A DNA stretch of 64,000 nt from Mauremys mutica (GCF_020497125.1 NC_059073.1:14963225-15027224), one strand, 5' to 3'; positions 19,939 through 32,050 are shown, numbered from the stretch's first letter. Notes: generated from the sequence alone by a model not told the origin. Numbers and translations are program-made.

Positions 19939-20070
19939 TTAAACTATATTTAGTGTAAATAAAAGTTGACAAGGTTGGGGGAGAAGATTAGAAATGTCAA
20001 AGTCCTGGTTTGATGCTTTCAGAACAAAAAGTTTTTTTCATTTTGAAATCGCTTCATTTCAAAATTCATC

Positions 20071-20125
<55 letters not shown>
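20071..20125 (+). repeat. (CTAT)n microsatellite
   Basis: About 13.75 perfect tetranucleotide units. Confidence 0.98.
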
Positions 20126-21759
20126 AAAAGGGTCAAAATAAAAAAAATACCTTTTGATTGACCCAAATTATGTATGTGTGTGTGTGGTCTTTTAATTTTT
20201 TTCAAAATTTCATTTTGTGACACAAAGTGATATTTTGCCTTTTTGTCCCAAGATCTTGAAATGTTTCACAGGACAGAAAATCCATGTTCTGACCAGCTTT
20301 ACTTGGTGGTTCCTGCACCATTTATTGTAGCACATCTAGAACAGCATATCGTGTAGAAAAAGGGATCCAATATTGTTGTAAAGACTCCAAGTGACTGAGA
20401 GGCCACTACATCCCTTAGGAGAAATGTGCAAAACTCAGAGCTTTCCCTTTGCAAAGGCTCATGGGGACATTTTCTTCAATTTCAGTCCACATGGGTTGGC
20501 ACTTTCTCTGCTCCTCTCTATGTGTTTGCTTTCAGTTTCAGGTACAAAAATCACCACATTTCAAAAAGAAATTTAGTTAGAACCATGAGATTAATCTTTG
20601 TTTCCTCCTTCTTTGTGTCTCCATCTAAAGCTGGATTGTAAATTGTTCAGAGCAGGTCCCTTGTTTTATTTGTTCTATAAAGCATCTAGCATGCAAAAAT
20701 AATGAGCATAATAAACCTGGCCAGAGTTCCAAGGGTGTAAATTAAACACCAAAGCAGGGGAGTGTGGTGCAGTTTCGGACTGTGTAGTGAATGTTAGTAT
20801 GCAGATGGCAAAGTCTCAGTTTATGGGGACCTGTCCATTAAAACTGTCAATCATCAGCACAGAGCTGGTGAGAGATGCTGTGTGAGTGGCTGTCACTCAA
20901 CCTATCAGCTTCAGAAAGATTTGAGGCAGCTTAGAAATCTTGACTCCAATTGAAGTCCAGGGGAAACTTGTCAAGTGCTCAGCGCTTCTGCAAGTCAGGC
21001 CCTAAATGTGTAGTGGGACCCCCATATATGGGACTATATAGCACAGCATTTCACCATGCATTATTATAACTCCTTCTGCAGGCTGTTTCTGCAGGTACCT
21101 GCATCATTAGCATTCTATAACTGAAGCCATCGTTAGTGCCAGTATTAAGAGCCCAGCTCATAATTAAGGTTGCACAGAATTAAGGAGCAATTTAATGTAA
21201 GTTTATAGAAAAGGGAAAAATAAGTGGAGTCATCTGCTTTCTCCTGCGTTCATTAGGAATGGGGGGTGTTGGGAAGAGCGGAGATTATCTGAAGCCTCAG
21301 AGATGTTGTTGGTGGATTAGTGGATAATATGCAGACTAACTAAACCTGTTCTTCTGAAGCAATGGAACTAGAATACGATTTACCTTTACATCAATTAGGA
21401 CATTTGGGTCATTAAATGATTTAATGTAATTAGTAAAGAAAGTGCTATGTTCTCTTAGTCACTTATCTTCATAAACCATAATTACAGTGTCATATCAATT
21501 TCCATTACAACTTAAACTGAAAACAAACAGGCGCATAACATGAAAAGTGATGATTGCAGCTCCTAGGGTATGCTGCTGTTTGTGGGCTATAAATGGCAAT
21601 AGAAGAACACTCTAAGCCTTCATGTAAATGAAAACAAATACCTAGCGATTTCACTCATAGACAGGCCTGGCTTCCAAAGGGGCTGAACACCTGGGAAGGT
21701 TAAGGCAATGGGAGCTACTGGTCACTCTTATGTAGGAGCCTATATACAGATGTTGGAGC
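20126..21759. other. Unassigned host DNA
   Basis: The first 180 bases continue an AT-rich old repeat with AAATTTCATTTTG-type words. The rest shows no recognisable gene or element. Frames at 20391-20641 are short and without family resemblance. Confidence 0.5.
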
Positions 21760-21764
21760 CCAGG

Positions 21765-22671
21765 TGTGATAAATGAAGGAGGGGGAGCTCCCTTTTATGG
21801 ACACCCAGCCAGCCAGTAGCTATCAAATCCCTCTTAGTAGCTGTTCTCTACTTGCTTTACCTGTAAAGGGTTAAAAAGTCTCACCGCTATGCATAGGTAA
21901 AAGGAAGTGAGTGGGCACCTGGCCAAAAGAGCCAATGGGAAGCTAGAACTTTTTAAAATTGTGGAAAAAACTCCCAGCTAGAGAGGCGGACAGGGCAGCA
22001 ACTATGCTATAAGAAGCCTGGGGCCAGGTATGAAAAATCATCAGTATACCTAGAACTATTCAATTGAAAACCCAGATATGTAAGTAGATCAGGAAATGTC
22101 TAGGAAGACGTGGTTAGGTTTATCTCTTTTTATTTCTTTATGGCTTGTGGAGTCCTCTGTGCTAACCCCAGGTGCCTTTGTTTTGCTTAGAACCTTTAAG
22201 CAGGAACTCAAGAAAGCTATTCTTGGTGCTTAATCCTTGTCGTTACTCTTTTAAAATCTAGCAATAGCCTGAGTTCCCAGATGCATTTTCTTTCTTTTTT
22301 TAAATAAAATTTACCTTTTTTAAAATCAGGATTGCATTTTTGTGTCTTAAGAGTTTTGTGCACGTTACTTAATTAGCTGGTGGCAACAGCTGATTTCTTT
22401 GTTTTCTTTCTCAGCTCTTCCCTGGAAGTGGGGGGGGGCATGAAAGGACTTGAGGGTACCCCACTGGAAGGAATTCCCAAGTGCGCCTTCCTGGGCTCTC
22501 AAAGAGGTTCTGCACTTGGGTGGTGGCAGCATCTACCCATCCAAGGTCAGAGAAAAGCTGTAACCTTGGGAGTTTAATACAAGGCTGGAGTGGCAAGTAT
22601 TAATTTGTAGAATCCTTGCAGGCCCCCACCTTCTTCACTCGAAGTGCCAGAGTGGGAAATCAGCCTTGACA
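21765..22671 (+). mobile_element. Solo LTR (907 bp)
   Basis: The LTR begins TGTGATAAATGAAGG and ends CAGCCTTGACA, with a perfect CCAGG target duplication (21760-21764 and 22672-22676). AATAAA at 22303-22308 and a CTATAAGAAG box near 22008 give the + orientation, so U3, R and U5 are all present. No internal region is left. Confidence 0.88.
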
Positions 22672-22676
22672 CCAGG

Positions 22677-23353
22677 TTTAAAAATTGGCAAATAGAATCC
22701 AGCCCCACAACACCCGTGGTGACCATGGTTCAATCACAAAGCCGTTCAGTTTTATTTCAAAACAAATATAACATTTAGGGGACTAATGCTGCTCCGTTGT
22801 GTGAACATTTCATGTGCTTTAAAGAGGGTTTTGTATGAAGTGAAGAGTGTTTAAGAGAAGACAGCACATGAGAGAGGTCAGAGTAGAAGAGTGCAATCGG
22901 CGTGGCTAGTCTGGGGTTTGGGGACAGACCTGTGAAGGAAGAGTGGCCCTGCAGGAGGAGAGAGGGGCTCAGAGAGTAGGAGTAGACATGGGCAGGCACT
23001 GGGAGGAGAGGATGAGACGCGTGAGCCTGAAGCGCCAGAGGGAACGCCTGTAAAGGGATTCAAAGACTAAAAGGATGGCCAAGGGCAATCTTTCCCAGCA
23101 GCATTTTGAAGGCAGCAAAGGGGAGTGAGGGGAGAATCCAGGCCATCAGAGAAGAGGAGGAGGCAGTAAGGTTGGTGTTTACAAATTGTTGGCCGTCCAT
23201 GCCTGTGAGATGGAGAATGGCTGTTTTAGAGATGCTGCAGAGGAAGAATTCAGAAGGATTTTGTGATACCCTGGGTGTGACAGATGGAGGAGAGAGAGAA
23301 ATCAAACACCTCACTGACGCTGTGAGGCCAAGGAAGAAGGAGGAGTGGGGTTC
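22677..23353. other. Unassigned host DNA, purine-rich
   Basis: The + strand is rich in AGAGAGG-type words. Open frames at 22775-23357 on both strands follow from this bias. No domain is recognised. Confidence 0.45.
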
Positions 23354-23490
23354 ATAGATTTTTAAGGCCAGTAGGGACCCTTGTGATCAGCTAGTCTGAC
23401 CTCCTGCATAATACAAGCCACTGAACTTCACCCAGTAATTCCTGCATCAAGCCTATAATTTCTGTCTGAGCTGTAGCATGTCAATGAGAG
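23354..23490 (-). repeat. CR1-type fragment
   Basis: TTCATAGATTTTTAAGGCCAG, CTAGTCTGACCTCCTGCATA and AACTTCACCCAGTAATTCCTG are the reverse of a CR1 subfamily 3' region also seen at 32750-33065. Confidence 0.75.
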
Positions 23491-25258
23491 AGAACGATTG
23501 GTTCATGGAGAAGGAAGAGTTTGGGAGTACAAGTGAAGAGCCTAATGTTACAGTCTTATTTCTGGCATAGCCATTTACATGCATGCAAAATGCTGCCAAT
23601 TCAGCATGGCGGTGCCAAGCTCACTCTACACAGATGTAAACGACTCCACCAGGTGCTAGAGAGAACCAGTCCTGAAGGGTTCAGTTTGCATGATGCTGTG
23701 TTTGAGTCAGACACAGGATACCCAGAGTGAGGTGTCAGAGATGTGAGATTGCCCAGAGGTAGGGAGATTGATTTTCGGAGTCATTTGGAGGATGGGGACA
23801 GATGCTGTGTGAGTAGAGGCCACCAGGGAAAATGTGCAGAAAGAGGAGAGGAATGTGCCAAAGACAGAGATCCCTGAGGGACCCCAAACAGGGAAAGGAG
23901 CCATTAATGAAAGAAGACTTTGAAGGAAGGTTTGGAAGTGGGGGAGGAAAGCAAGAATGAGAGAATTCAGAAGAAATGAGTGAGAAAAAGCAAGTAGATG
24001 TCTCAACCTCCTTGATATTAGAAAAAAAGGTTCTTTGTCTTGGACTAAAAAAGGGGGATCAATGACATTGTAAGGACAGCTTTGGTGGTGTCCAAGGGAA
24101 GCAGGGGAAACTAGTTTGCAGAGGACCTAGGAGACCAGGAGAAGAGAGGATATTAAGGCCGAGGGAGTAGACTACATGGTCACCTACTTTGAAGGCAAAG
24201 GGTAGAGGGAGATGGACTGGTAATTGTAGCAGAAGCTGGATCAAAGATTTCTTTGTGTGTGGGTTTGGGGATATAGGGTATGTCTGAAGAGTGAGGGAAA
24301 GAAGCCAAGTATGAAAGAGAATGAGGCTGAAAATGGGATAGCAAGGGAAGCCAGGAGTCTTACAGAAATCAAAAGGGCAGGCCAAAGGGGTAGAGGCCAG
24401 GATCAGGCGACACAGCTCTCAGGCAGCAGCACCAACTGGAAGTAAAATGAGCTTCTCTCTAACAGCTCCAGGTCCTTTTATATCAGCCATGATAACAGCA
24501 GCATATGTGGATTTAATAACTGTGGCATATTCCTTCCTCTGGCTCACTAGTATACGTTAAAGTGAGTGTGAGCTATTTTAGTGGAACCTCGCTGATGTGA
24601 AACGTGGTAAGTTACATGTGGGAGGTGGGGGGCTGTCACGGAGAGGGGCCAGCTGCGTCCAGAGTGACATTCAGAACCAGCACAGGGGTGAGACGCTCTC
24701 ATTGTTTCCATGTTGGACACAAGGCCGGAGCTCTGTTGTGCGTGGGAGTCTCCAGTTCTCAGGAGTCTGGAGGATTCTGCAGTAGTTCAGCTAGTTCCTG
24801 GTTGGAGCCTTTAGTGGTGGATCTGGTTCTTGCTACATACTACTGCCTCTGCACTAGCAAGCTCTGTCTTTTCCCAAAGGAGCTGGACTCACTGAATCTC
24901 AGTATCTGTACTCAGCATGTTTCTCAGGGAGGCTCTGAAAGGGCAGAGGCAGCAAATGACTGAGTCACAGTAATAGAACCGATTGGAAAAATTCTCCCAC
25001 CCACAACGGATTTTGAAGAATATGAAAATTACTTGTTTTCTTAATTTTGGAAGTTTTCATCTTTCTTTTATTTGCAACTGGTGAAAAGAATTTTTAAAAA
25101 TCAGTTTTCATCTGAAAAATGTTAGTTTTTTTCAGGTTTTGTCTTTTTTGATGAAAATGTGAAAACTTGTGAGGAAAATGGATTTTTTTGGTGAAAATTC
25201 CCACTCTGTCACAAGAATGTGCCACAGGAGATTTTGACCAGCTTTCCATAAGCAGATG
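23491..25258. other. Unassigned host DNA
   Basis: Purine-rich to about 24400, then mixed, then AT-rich with repeated GAAAATTTTC-like words (25020-25205). No gene is recognised. Confidence 0.45.
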
Positions 25259-25266
25259 AGTTAGTG

Positions 25267-25466
25267 TAGGGATTGGCAACCTTTGGCTCGTGGCCCACCA
25301 GGCCAGGCCGGGCCAGTTCATTTATCTGCTGCGTCCGCTGGTTCGGCCGATGACGGCTCCCACTGGCCGTGGCTCGCCGCTCCAGGCCAATGGGGGATGT
25401 GGGGAGTGGTGGCCAGCACATCTCTTGGCCTGTGCCACTTCCCACAGCCCCCATTGCCGATCCCTG
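25267..25466. mobile_element. Non-autonomous hAT element (GGGATTGGCAACC ends)
   Basis: A perfect 8-bp duplication AGTTAGTG (25259-25266 and 25467-25474) flanks an element starting TAGGGATTGGCAACC and ending TGCCGATCCCTG. The GC-rich interior is shared with the copy at 56553. Confidence 0.9.
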
Positions 25467-25474
25467 AGTTAGTG

Positions 25475-27035
25475 AGTGGTGGGAGGCCACCTTGGGAGAT
25501 GCGGTTCATTGAGGCCAAAGGTGCCTGTAGGTGGTGACTGGGACTTGTCTGAGTCCTTCCTAGCGGTTGTGATGTCACTTACCTGTGATGAGCTGCCTAT
25601 GTCACAAATCCCTGGATTTCAGAACAGGCTGTCAGAGAAAGGTCAGGCAGAGCTGGCTGGGCTTTCCTCTAAGAGGGGGTGTTTGCCCAGGCCTGGACCC
25701 TGCTTGGTCACAGCAGTTTGAGGTGTGATGGCATGTCAGAGTACGTGCAGTTGAATGCGAAGTTGGTAGCAGAAGTACTGCAGGGATTGAACACAGATGC
25801 TGAGCCCACGGGTCACCACTAAGGTAGGGTGGTAGCGTGCAGTGGGCACTATCATGTGACGAGAGGTGATGTTGAATCATTGCCAATGGGGAAAGATGGA
25901 CGTGCCAGTACTGGTGCACAGTGGTGGATGAAGACTAGAGAGGGTTACCAGTGCCTGAGAACACCCAGGATTCATTCTCAAGATGAGGCTTTGCAGGGTC
26001 TATTTCAGGAGGTTCCCACAGCGACTGGCCATATAGGCTTCATTGTCAGTAACTTCCCAGGTGCTCTTTAGTGTAGGTTGTAGCTATTACTGGCTGAACT
26101 GATCTTGGCTATGTGGCAGATGTGCTGACTGCTGTGTTTTTCAGTAGGAGAGAACAGTATGCCCTGAAAGCTTTGGCTATGCAGTCATTGGATTCTTAAT
26201 CACAGAGGCCAGGCTGTGCTGTCTCTGCTAACGGAGATTTCTTGTTTCCTCTCTCTTCCAACCTTGGAATTAAACAGAAATATCTCACTTGCCAAGTGGT
26301 CACCAATCTCTTCTTGCAGCTCAGCAAGGACAGAGCAGATTAAAAAGTCCCTATTGAAAGAGAGTTAATTAGGGAAAGGCAGCTTTTGTTAAAATTTAAC
26401 TGTTTGGATGTCATTGTTAATTAAAAATGTGTGTAGCATCTGTTAGGAGAATACTGAACAAGCAGTAATACAAATATCAAATGACCGTCGCAACACCAGT
26501 GATGGCACGTGCAGTGGTATGACCCCCAAGAACAAATGGTTGTCACAATACCGACTTCATCATAGGAAGATGGGAAATATTTCCATTCTTGCAGAGTGGT
26601 GTTGCACTGAGGCTATTATTGCTTATATTTGTATCAAGGGTCCAAGACAAGTATATCACCAATAAGACTGTGCCTGCCCTACAGAGTTTACAGTCGAGGT
26701 GTCAGACAGGTGGAATGCAACAGGCGGAGAAGACAAAACGAGATGGGCGTGGAATGTGACTAATAAATCAGTACCTTGTTTTGAGAAGGCTGCTGGGGTC
26801 ACTGCACTTACTTATGGAGACCATTGTGCCCTGAAGCCATGGAAAAAATCTCCTGCGGGAGTCTGGCTTGGTGAGACCCTCTGCGGGGAGCCAAGGAGAG
26901 AGACAGTGATTGCTGGTGCCCGAAGGCCCAATTTCAGAGTCATGGAAACCACGGGCATGTCCCTGTGAAATGGTGGGGATGCTTGGGGTCCAGCACACTA
27001 ATGGGGTTACACCCAGGGAACTGATTAATCATGGA
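25475..27035. other. Unassigned host DNA
   Basis: No repeat or gene is firmly recognised. Short frames on both strands have no family resemblance. Confidence 0.45.
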
Positions 27036-27240
27036 GTTATAGAACCATAGGGCTAGAAGGGTCCACAAGGCTCCCCTAGTCTATCCCCATGCTGAGATGC
27101 AGGATTTGTTGTGTCTAAGCCATCCAGGGCAGATGGCTATCCAGCCTCCTTTTGAAAACCTCCACTGAAGGAGTTTCTACAACCTCCCTTGGCCTCTGTT
27201 CCATTGTCCTACTGCTCTTACAGTTATGAGGGTTTTCCTG
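27036..27240 (-). repeat. CR1 3' fragment
   Basis: ATAGAACCATAGGGCTAGAA and ATCCAGCCTCCTTTTGAAAA belong to a reverse-oriented CR1 subfamily; a relative lies at 42191-42310. It meets a + oriented CR1 fragment at about 27240. Confidence 0.75.
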
Positions 27241-27620
27241 TAGACGACAAAATGAAATTCAACAAAGACAAATGTACACTTGGGGAAGAAAAAACAAATG
27301 CACAAAATACAGACTGGGGGGTAACTGGCTTGGCAGCAGCACTGCTGAGAAGGATCCGGGAGTAGTGGTGGTTCACAACCTCAACATGAGTCAACAATGC
27401 GACACCATTGAAAAAGCAGCAAATGCAATTTTAGGTTGCGTTAACAGAGGCATAACATGTAAGTCACAGGAGGTGATAGTACTGCTCTATTTGGCGCTGG
27501 TTAGGCTGTACTTGAAAGGCTGCCATAAAGAAGATGGAGAAAGGTTGTTCTTTTTTGCCACAGAGAGCAGGACAAGAGGCAATGGATTAATGATTGAGGA
27601 CCCTGTGAATCTGTAATACT
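27241..27620 (+). mobile_element. CR1 LINE ORF2 fragment
   Basis: The + frame from about 27247 contains MKFNKDKC and, further on, LGCVNRGITCKSQEVIVLLY, both conserved parts of CR1 reverse transcriptase C-terminal region. An internal deletion near 27505 joins distant parts of the LINE. It stands back-to-back with the minus-strand fragment to its left. Confidence 0.85.
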
Positions 27621-27785
27621 ACTCCCTACCCTTGAGCCAATTTCTTACCTCCAACCTGCTAAGTACATTCTCTTTCTTCCTTCACACCAAATCCCTCTTT
27701 TAAACATGCTTCTTCCATGGACTCTTAAAAACCCTCACCTTAGCTAGGCAGTTCTTCCTTCTCTTGTCTCATCTCAGTTTAGAGA

Positions 27786-27858
27786 GCCTGGCTAGCTCAG
27801 TTGGTAGAGCATCAGACTTTTAATCTGAGTATCCAGGGTTCATGTCCCTGGTCAGGCA
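27786..27858 (+). tRNA. tRNA-Lys(TTT), possibly a pseudogene
   Basis: The 73 bases fold as a full cloverleaf: the acceptor arms GCCTGGC and GTCAGGC pair over 7 bp (one G-T), the D-arm region is TAGCTCAGTTGGTAGAGCA, the anticodon arm TCAGA-CTTTTAA-TCTGA gives anticodon TTT, and the T-arm CAGGG-TTCATGT-CCCTG is paired. Box A is canonical; box B reads GGTTCATGTCC, one change from the usual vertebrate Lys box. No CCA is encoded and no clear T-run terminator follows at once. A tRNA-derived SINE begins 56 bases downstream, so a retro-pseudogene origin is possible. Confidence 0.7.
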
Positions 27859-27913
27859 GAGAGACACTTATCCCCTGTAAACTTCAGTAGAACTCACCTT
27901 GACTCCAGTTTTT

Positions 27914-28100
27914 GGGGGGAGGGATAGCTCAGTGGTTTCAGCATTGGCCTGCTAAACCCAGGGTTGTGAATTCAATCCTTGAGGGGGCCATTTAGGGAAC
28001 TGGGGTAAAAATGTCTGGGGATTGGTCCTGCTTTGAGCAGGGGGTTGGACTAGATGACCTCCTGAGGTCCCTTCCAACCCTAATCTTCTATGATTCTATG
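27914..28100 (+). mobile_element. Turtle tRNA-derived SINE with CR1-like tail
   Basis: The head GGGATAGCTCAGTGGTTTC (box A) and GTGAATTCAATCCTTGAGG (box B region) is followed by a linker GGGGGCCATTTAGGGAACTG and the CR1 3' end finishing in CTATGATTCTATG. The shared tail lets CR1 enzymes mobilise the SINE. This family is a hallmark of cryptodiran turtles. Confidence 0.9.
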
Positions 28101-28314
28101 GATGGGAAGATGACTCTGATTTTACAGTGATAAAATAAATACTGCCAGTTTATGGCAAAATCATGACCCCAAGTGAAATGGCACAGGTCTTCATCCAGTT
28201 ACCACCAGCTGGAGAGGGTTTCATGTCATCCTGCGACTACACTTGGAGTCCCTTTCTCTCTCTCCATATTACTCTCTGAGCCTGGAATATTCTCTCTGTT
28301 TATGGGTTTTTAAT

Positions 28315-28545
28315 AAGAACGGCCAGACTGAGTCAGACCTGTGGTTCATCTAGCCCAGTAGCCTGTTTTCCGACAGTGGCCAGTGCCCAATATTTCAGAG
28401 GGAATGAATAGAAAAGGACAACAGTCAAGTGATCCATCCATCCATGTCATCCACTCCCAGCTTGCAATTAGAGGCTCGGGACACCCAAAGCATGGGGTTG
28501 CATCCCTGACCATCTTGGCTAACACTCATCACAGTAGCATCTACA
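28315..28545 (-). repeat. CR1-like fragment
   Basis: AGAACGGCCAGACTGAGTCAGA, CATCTAGCCCAGTAGCCTGT and GACAGTGGCCAGTGCC are the reverse of an old CR1-type 3' region; compare 34335. Confidence 0.7.
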
Positions 28546-29516
28546 TGCTTCTGTAGTATCTGGCTGTTATTTCCCTCATTCCCTCATTGGGGCTGGTACA
28601 GATTAGACTACAAACCCACGGAGTCCAATACTTCTACTTTACCTACCTACCCATTTGTGTCCTGTGCAGGAATTAGCTGTGAAAGCTGCATTGATGGTGC
28701 ATTCAGGAACAGCAGGGCTGCAGTCATTGCATGCAGCTGAGATATTTTCCCTGTGTAACTGGTAGGCTGAGACCTTACTGCGTAAGCAGCCACCATTGCT
28801 ATGTAGCCATGTAGTGAATTGGGTTCAAAGCCTGATTCCTCCCAGTCTAAGTCATTGTCAGGATCCCAGTGCTGAACGCAGGCCTACCAGGTCCTTAGGT
28901 GGCATCCTTGGTTGCTGCACTATGGTGATGCACTGTACTACTATCCCTGACCAATAGCCTTAGTGCTAAAGGCCTGCAGACCTTCAGCAGTCATGCCCCA
29001 GCCCCCTGACTGGATGGATAGACAGCACCGTCATTGGGTACCTGGGCTATATAAAGACACCAACAGGAAGAGGAAGCTGTCTGAGCAACAGACTGGTGGT
29101 TGCTGCCTAGACTGCCTTGCCCTGTTGCCTCACCTGACCTTGCTTCCTTAACCCACTGATCCAGGCCCTGGGATTGAATCTTCCAGCTTCTGACACCTGC
29201 GAGAACTCTGACCATTCCTCCTGGCTACCTGACCGCTCGAACACACTTGACTACTGCTTGGGGTTGTCCCTAGCCCACTTTAGCCACTGGGCATTATAGT
29301 CATGAGTGTTACCTTGTAGTGGTTCTGATACTCACCAAGAAGAGATCCAAAATCCCCCCCTTGTTGGCTTCCAAGAAGGCTGCTGGGGTGGAGGGTGCGA
29401 AGAAAGAAGTCCTATGTATTGGGCAGAAACTCCCAACCCAGGAGCCAGTCAGCTCAGGAAGAACATCAGAACGCTAGTGGGACCACACAACGGCTGCTTT
29501 TTAACACAGTTTGTTA
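28546..29516. other. Unassigned host DNA
   Basis: No gene is recognised. The frame at 28963-29151 looks random. Confidence 0.45.
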
Positions 29517-29524
29517 GAGTAAAG

Positions 29525-29655
29525 CAGTGGTTTTCAACCTTTTTTCATTTGCGGACCCCTAAAAAATTTCAAATGGAGGAGCGGACCCCTTTGGAAATCT
29601 TAGACATAGTCTGCGGACCCTCAGGGCTCCACGGACCACAGGTTGAAAACCACTG
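29525..29655. mobile_element. Short hAT-type MITE
   Basis: The ends CAGTGGTTTTCAACC and GGTTGAAAACCACTG are exact inverted repeats. Flanks GAGTAAAG (29517-29524) and GAGTAGAA (29656-29663) match at 6 of 8 positions, a decayed 8-bp duplication. Confidence 0.88.
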
Positions 29656-29663
29656 GAGTAGAA

Positions 29664-31001
29664 GATTCTGCACATTCCTATTAATCCTATAGCAGTACTG
29701 GGGTGGGGACGGACAGACAATCTATGGAAATTGCTGTGACTTGTGACTGTGGAGATGAGGATGGTATCGGTGATTGTGACCCTCTGGGCGATGAGACATG
29801 CAGCAGGTGTGATAGTAGTAGCAGAAGATTTGGCACTGATGGTGCAGTGATACCGTTCAAAGCTCACTAGTAAAAGGGCCCAGTGACTATCCCCTTCCTA
29901 CTCAAACAGGAACAATGCCATGGCTGATTGTACATTAACCTGCACAGGCACTGACAGCAACATGGGAAATGGCTCGATTCTGCCCCCTTCACGCAGGCTG
30001 GGTAGTTCCATGTCCTGTGAGAAGCCCCATTGATTGCAGTAGGACCCTTTTGAATCCGGCTTGGTGTAACTACCATGGGCCCATCAGCCTGGCTCCTTTG
30101 ACTTCCCTGGAGTGAAAGTGGTTTACACCAGCTGAGGATCTGGCCCCATATATTCATTACAGAGCTGTGCCCTCCACACGTCTTTATGCAAATCACTTCC
30201 TTTTCCCTTTATGCTGCCTTAAAAGGCAGCTCGGCCAGGTCTGTGGTTTTTGATGAATTCCACTCTGAATCTGGCTAGCCCACCAAGGGCCTTCAGCAGC
30301 AACCCCTTCCAATGCAGAGATGTAAGCACTCATGACTAACCAGTTTGTCTGATGCTTCCTTAATCATTCCATCAAAATTAACCTGAGTGCCTCATTGAGC
30401 CCTGGCCATGATTGTACCCATATTATCCACACACCCAGACACTTCAAAGCCATCTGTAGTAGGAAGAGAGCCTGAGATCTAAGCCCTTCTATTAGAGACC
30501 TGGTATGAGGCAGGACCTGCTCACAGAATTTGGCAACAACAGGGCTGATATTGCAAAAATACACATTCCTAAGAAGTGCTAAGCACAGAGTACTCACGCA
30601 AACATATCCCAATATTACGTGGTACCAGAACATCCCGATGTTAAGAATGGTACAAAAGCATTCCCCAGAAACACACCGACCCCTCCTAAAAGATAAGGGT
30701 AGGATGATAGTACGTAACTTGTTTATATTAGGGTATAAAAATGTATTTTTAAAAAAGTATCTTTGGCCAGCCGAGGGGGCAGTGCAAAGTCCTGCCACTG
30801 ACTGAGCTGTGTCCATTGTCACTGGCGTACATGTCTTAGTATCCTCGTAGAGTCTGCCAGGTGCTATTACCATGCTTCATCAACAGTAAACCTGGCTGGG
30901 TTCCTTCATACTTTAACAGATCTTGTGGTTATTGGGCAATTCGCTCGAGGTTTGCTGTGCCAGCTGTCTGTGCAGAGCTGGGGCAGCACACAGGGAAAAC
31001 A
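29664..31001. other. Unassigned host DNA
   Basis: Contains scattered old-repeat words (TTTACACCAGCTGAGGATCTGG near 30120). No gene is recognised. The 169-codon minus frame at 30364-30873 has no family resemblance. Confidence 0.45.
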
Positions 31002-31009
31002 CACACACG

Positions 31010-32042
31010 CAGGGCCAGTGCAAGGATACTTTGAGCCCACCTTGCGCCTCCCCCACCCATCTCCCCCAGAGCATCGATTATAAACTTTCAAAAACGAATA
31101 CTGCATAATATGGCATTGTTCATTAGAATTAATACACGTTCGGCTTGAAAATTTATTAATTTCATTATTTAGTCTACATATTTAATGAAAATAAATGAAT
31201 AACCTGACAGGGCGTGGGGCTGGCTGGCTTTGGACAGGGGGGTGCGGCAGGGGTTGTCTGGAGACAAGGGGGTGTGGGACTGGCTGTGGGCAGGGCAGAG
31301 CGTGTGGGGTTGTCTGGAGACAGGGAATGCAGGGCTGGCTGCGGGCAGGGCAAGGGGTGCAGCAGGGGCTGGCTGAAGACGGGGGTTGAGGCTTGCGGGC
31401 AGGGCAGGGAGTATGGTAGTGGTTGGCTGGCGACTGGGGGTGTGGAGCTGGCTGTGGGCAGGGCAGGGGGTTTGGGGTTGGCTGGAGACGGGGTGCGGGG
31501 CTGGCTGAGGGCAGGGCAGGGGGTGCAGCAGGGGTTGGCTGCGGGCAGGGTGGCAGGTACCGGGGCCCTCCCTAGATATTTTGGGGCCCTACGCAGCCCC
31601 CCCCCGGGGGCGTGGTGCCCCCGGCCTCTATGGGGGGAAGGGTCTTCGGGGGGGATGGGGCTCCCCAGGCTTCCGTGGGGGGGGCAGGCCTCCGGGGGGG
31701 TGGGGCTGGCTTTGAGGGTGGGGGTAACCACCCCCCAGCACTCCCCGGGTCTCTGCACTTCCCCCCACCGGTGAGTGCAGGCCCGGCCCTGCTGCAGAGC
31801 TCAGGGGAGTGGGAGTGGGGGTGGGGCTGAGCAGGGGGCCCTGGGGAAGAGCCAGAGCAGCAGGGAGCAGTGCAGTGCCCCCAGCGGCCAGAGGAGGAAT
31901 AACATCACTTCCCGGCCCAGAGCTGATCAAAGCCGCAGCGCCGGGTGAGCATCCCAGACATTTTGAGCACCGCTTTTTGGCGCCCTCAAATCTTGGCGTC
32001 CTAGGCGACCGCCTAGTTTGCCTAATGGTTGCACCGGCCCTG
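31010..32042. mobile_element. hAT-like element (CAGGGCC family), 1033 bp, with internal minisatellite
   Basis: A perfect CACACACG flanks it (31002-31009 and 32043-32050). The left end CAGGGCCAGTGCAAGG pairs with the right end GGTTGCACCGGCCCTG. The interior has a minisatellite (31208-31555) and a GC-rich part. The right 70 bases share CCTAGGCGACCGCCTAG with the 18237 copy. No transposase is visible; long open frames reflect GC content. Confidence 0.85.
31208..31555 (+). repeat. GC-rich minisatellite, about 60-bp unit
   Basis: Imperfect units built from GGCTGGCTGCGGGCAGGGCA and GGGTTGTCTGGAGAC-like words repeat about six times inside the hAT-like element. Confidence 0.8.
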
Positions 32043-32050
32043 CACACACG

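Noticed and set aside
20071..20125. Regular tetranucleotide array considered as a CRISPR-like structure
   Set aside because: No spacers; it is a plain microsatellite in a vertebrate genome.
30364..30873. 169-codon minus frame
   Set aside because: No recognisable domain, no splice or promoter support; expected by chance in 64 kb.
31174..31774. 194- and 186-codon frames on both strands
   Set aside because: Created by the minisatellite inside a transposon; Gly- or Pro-rich on either strand.
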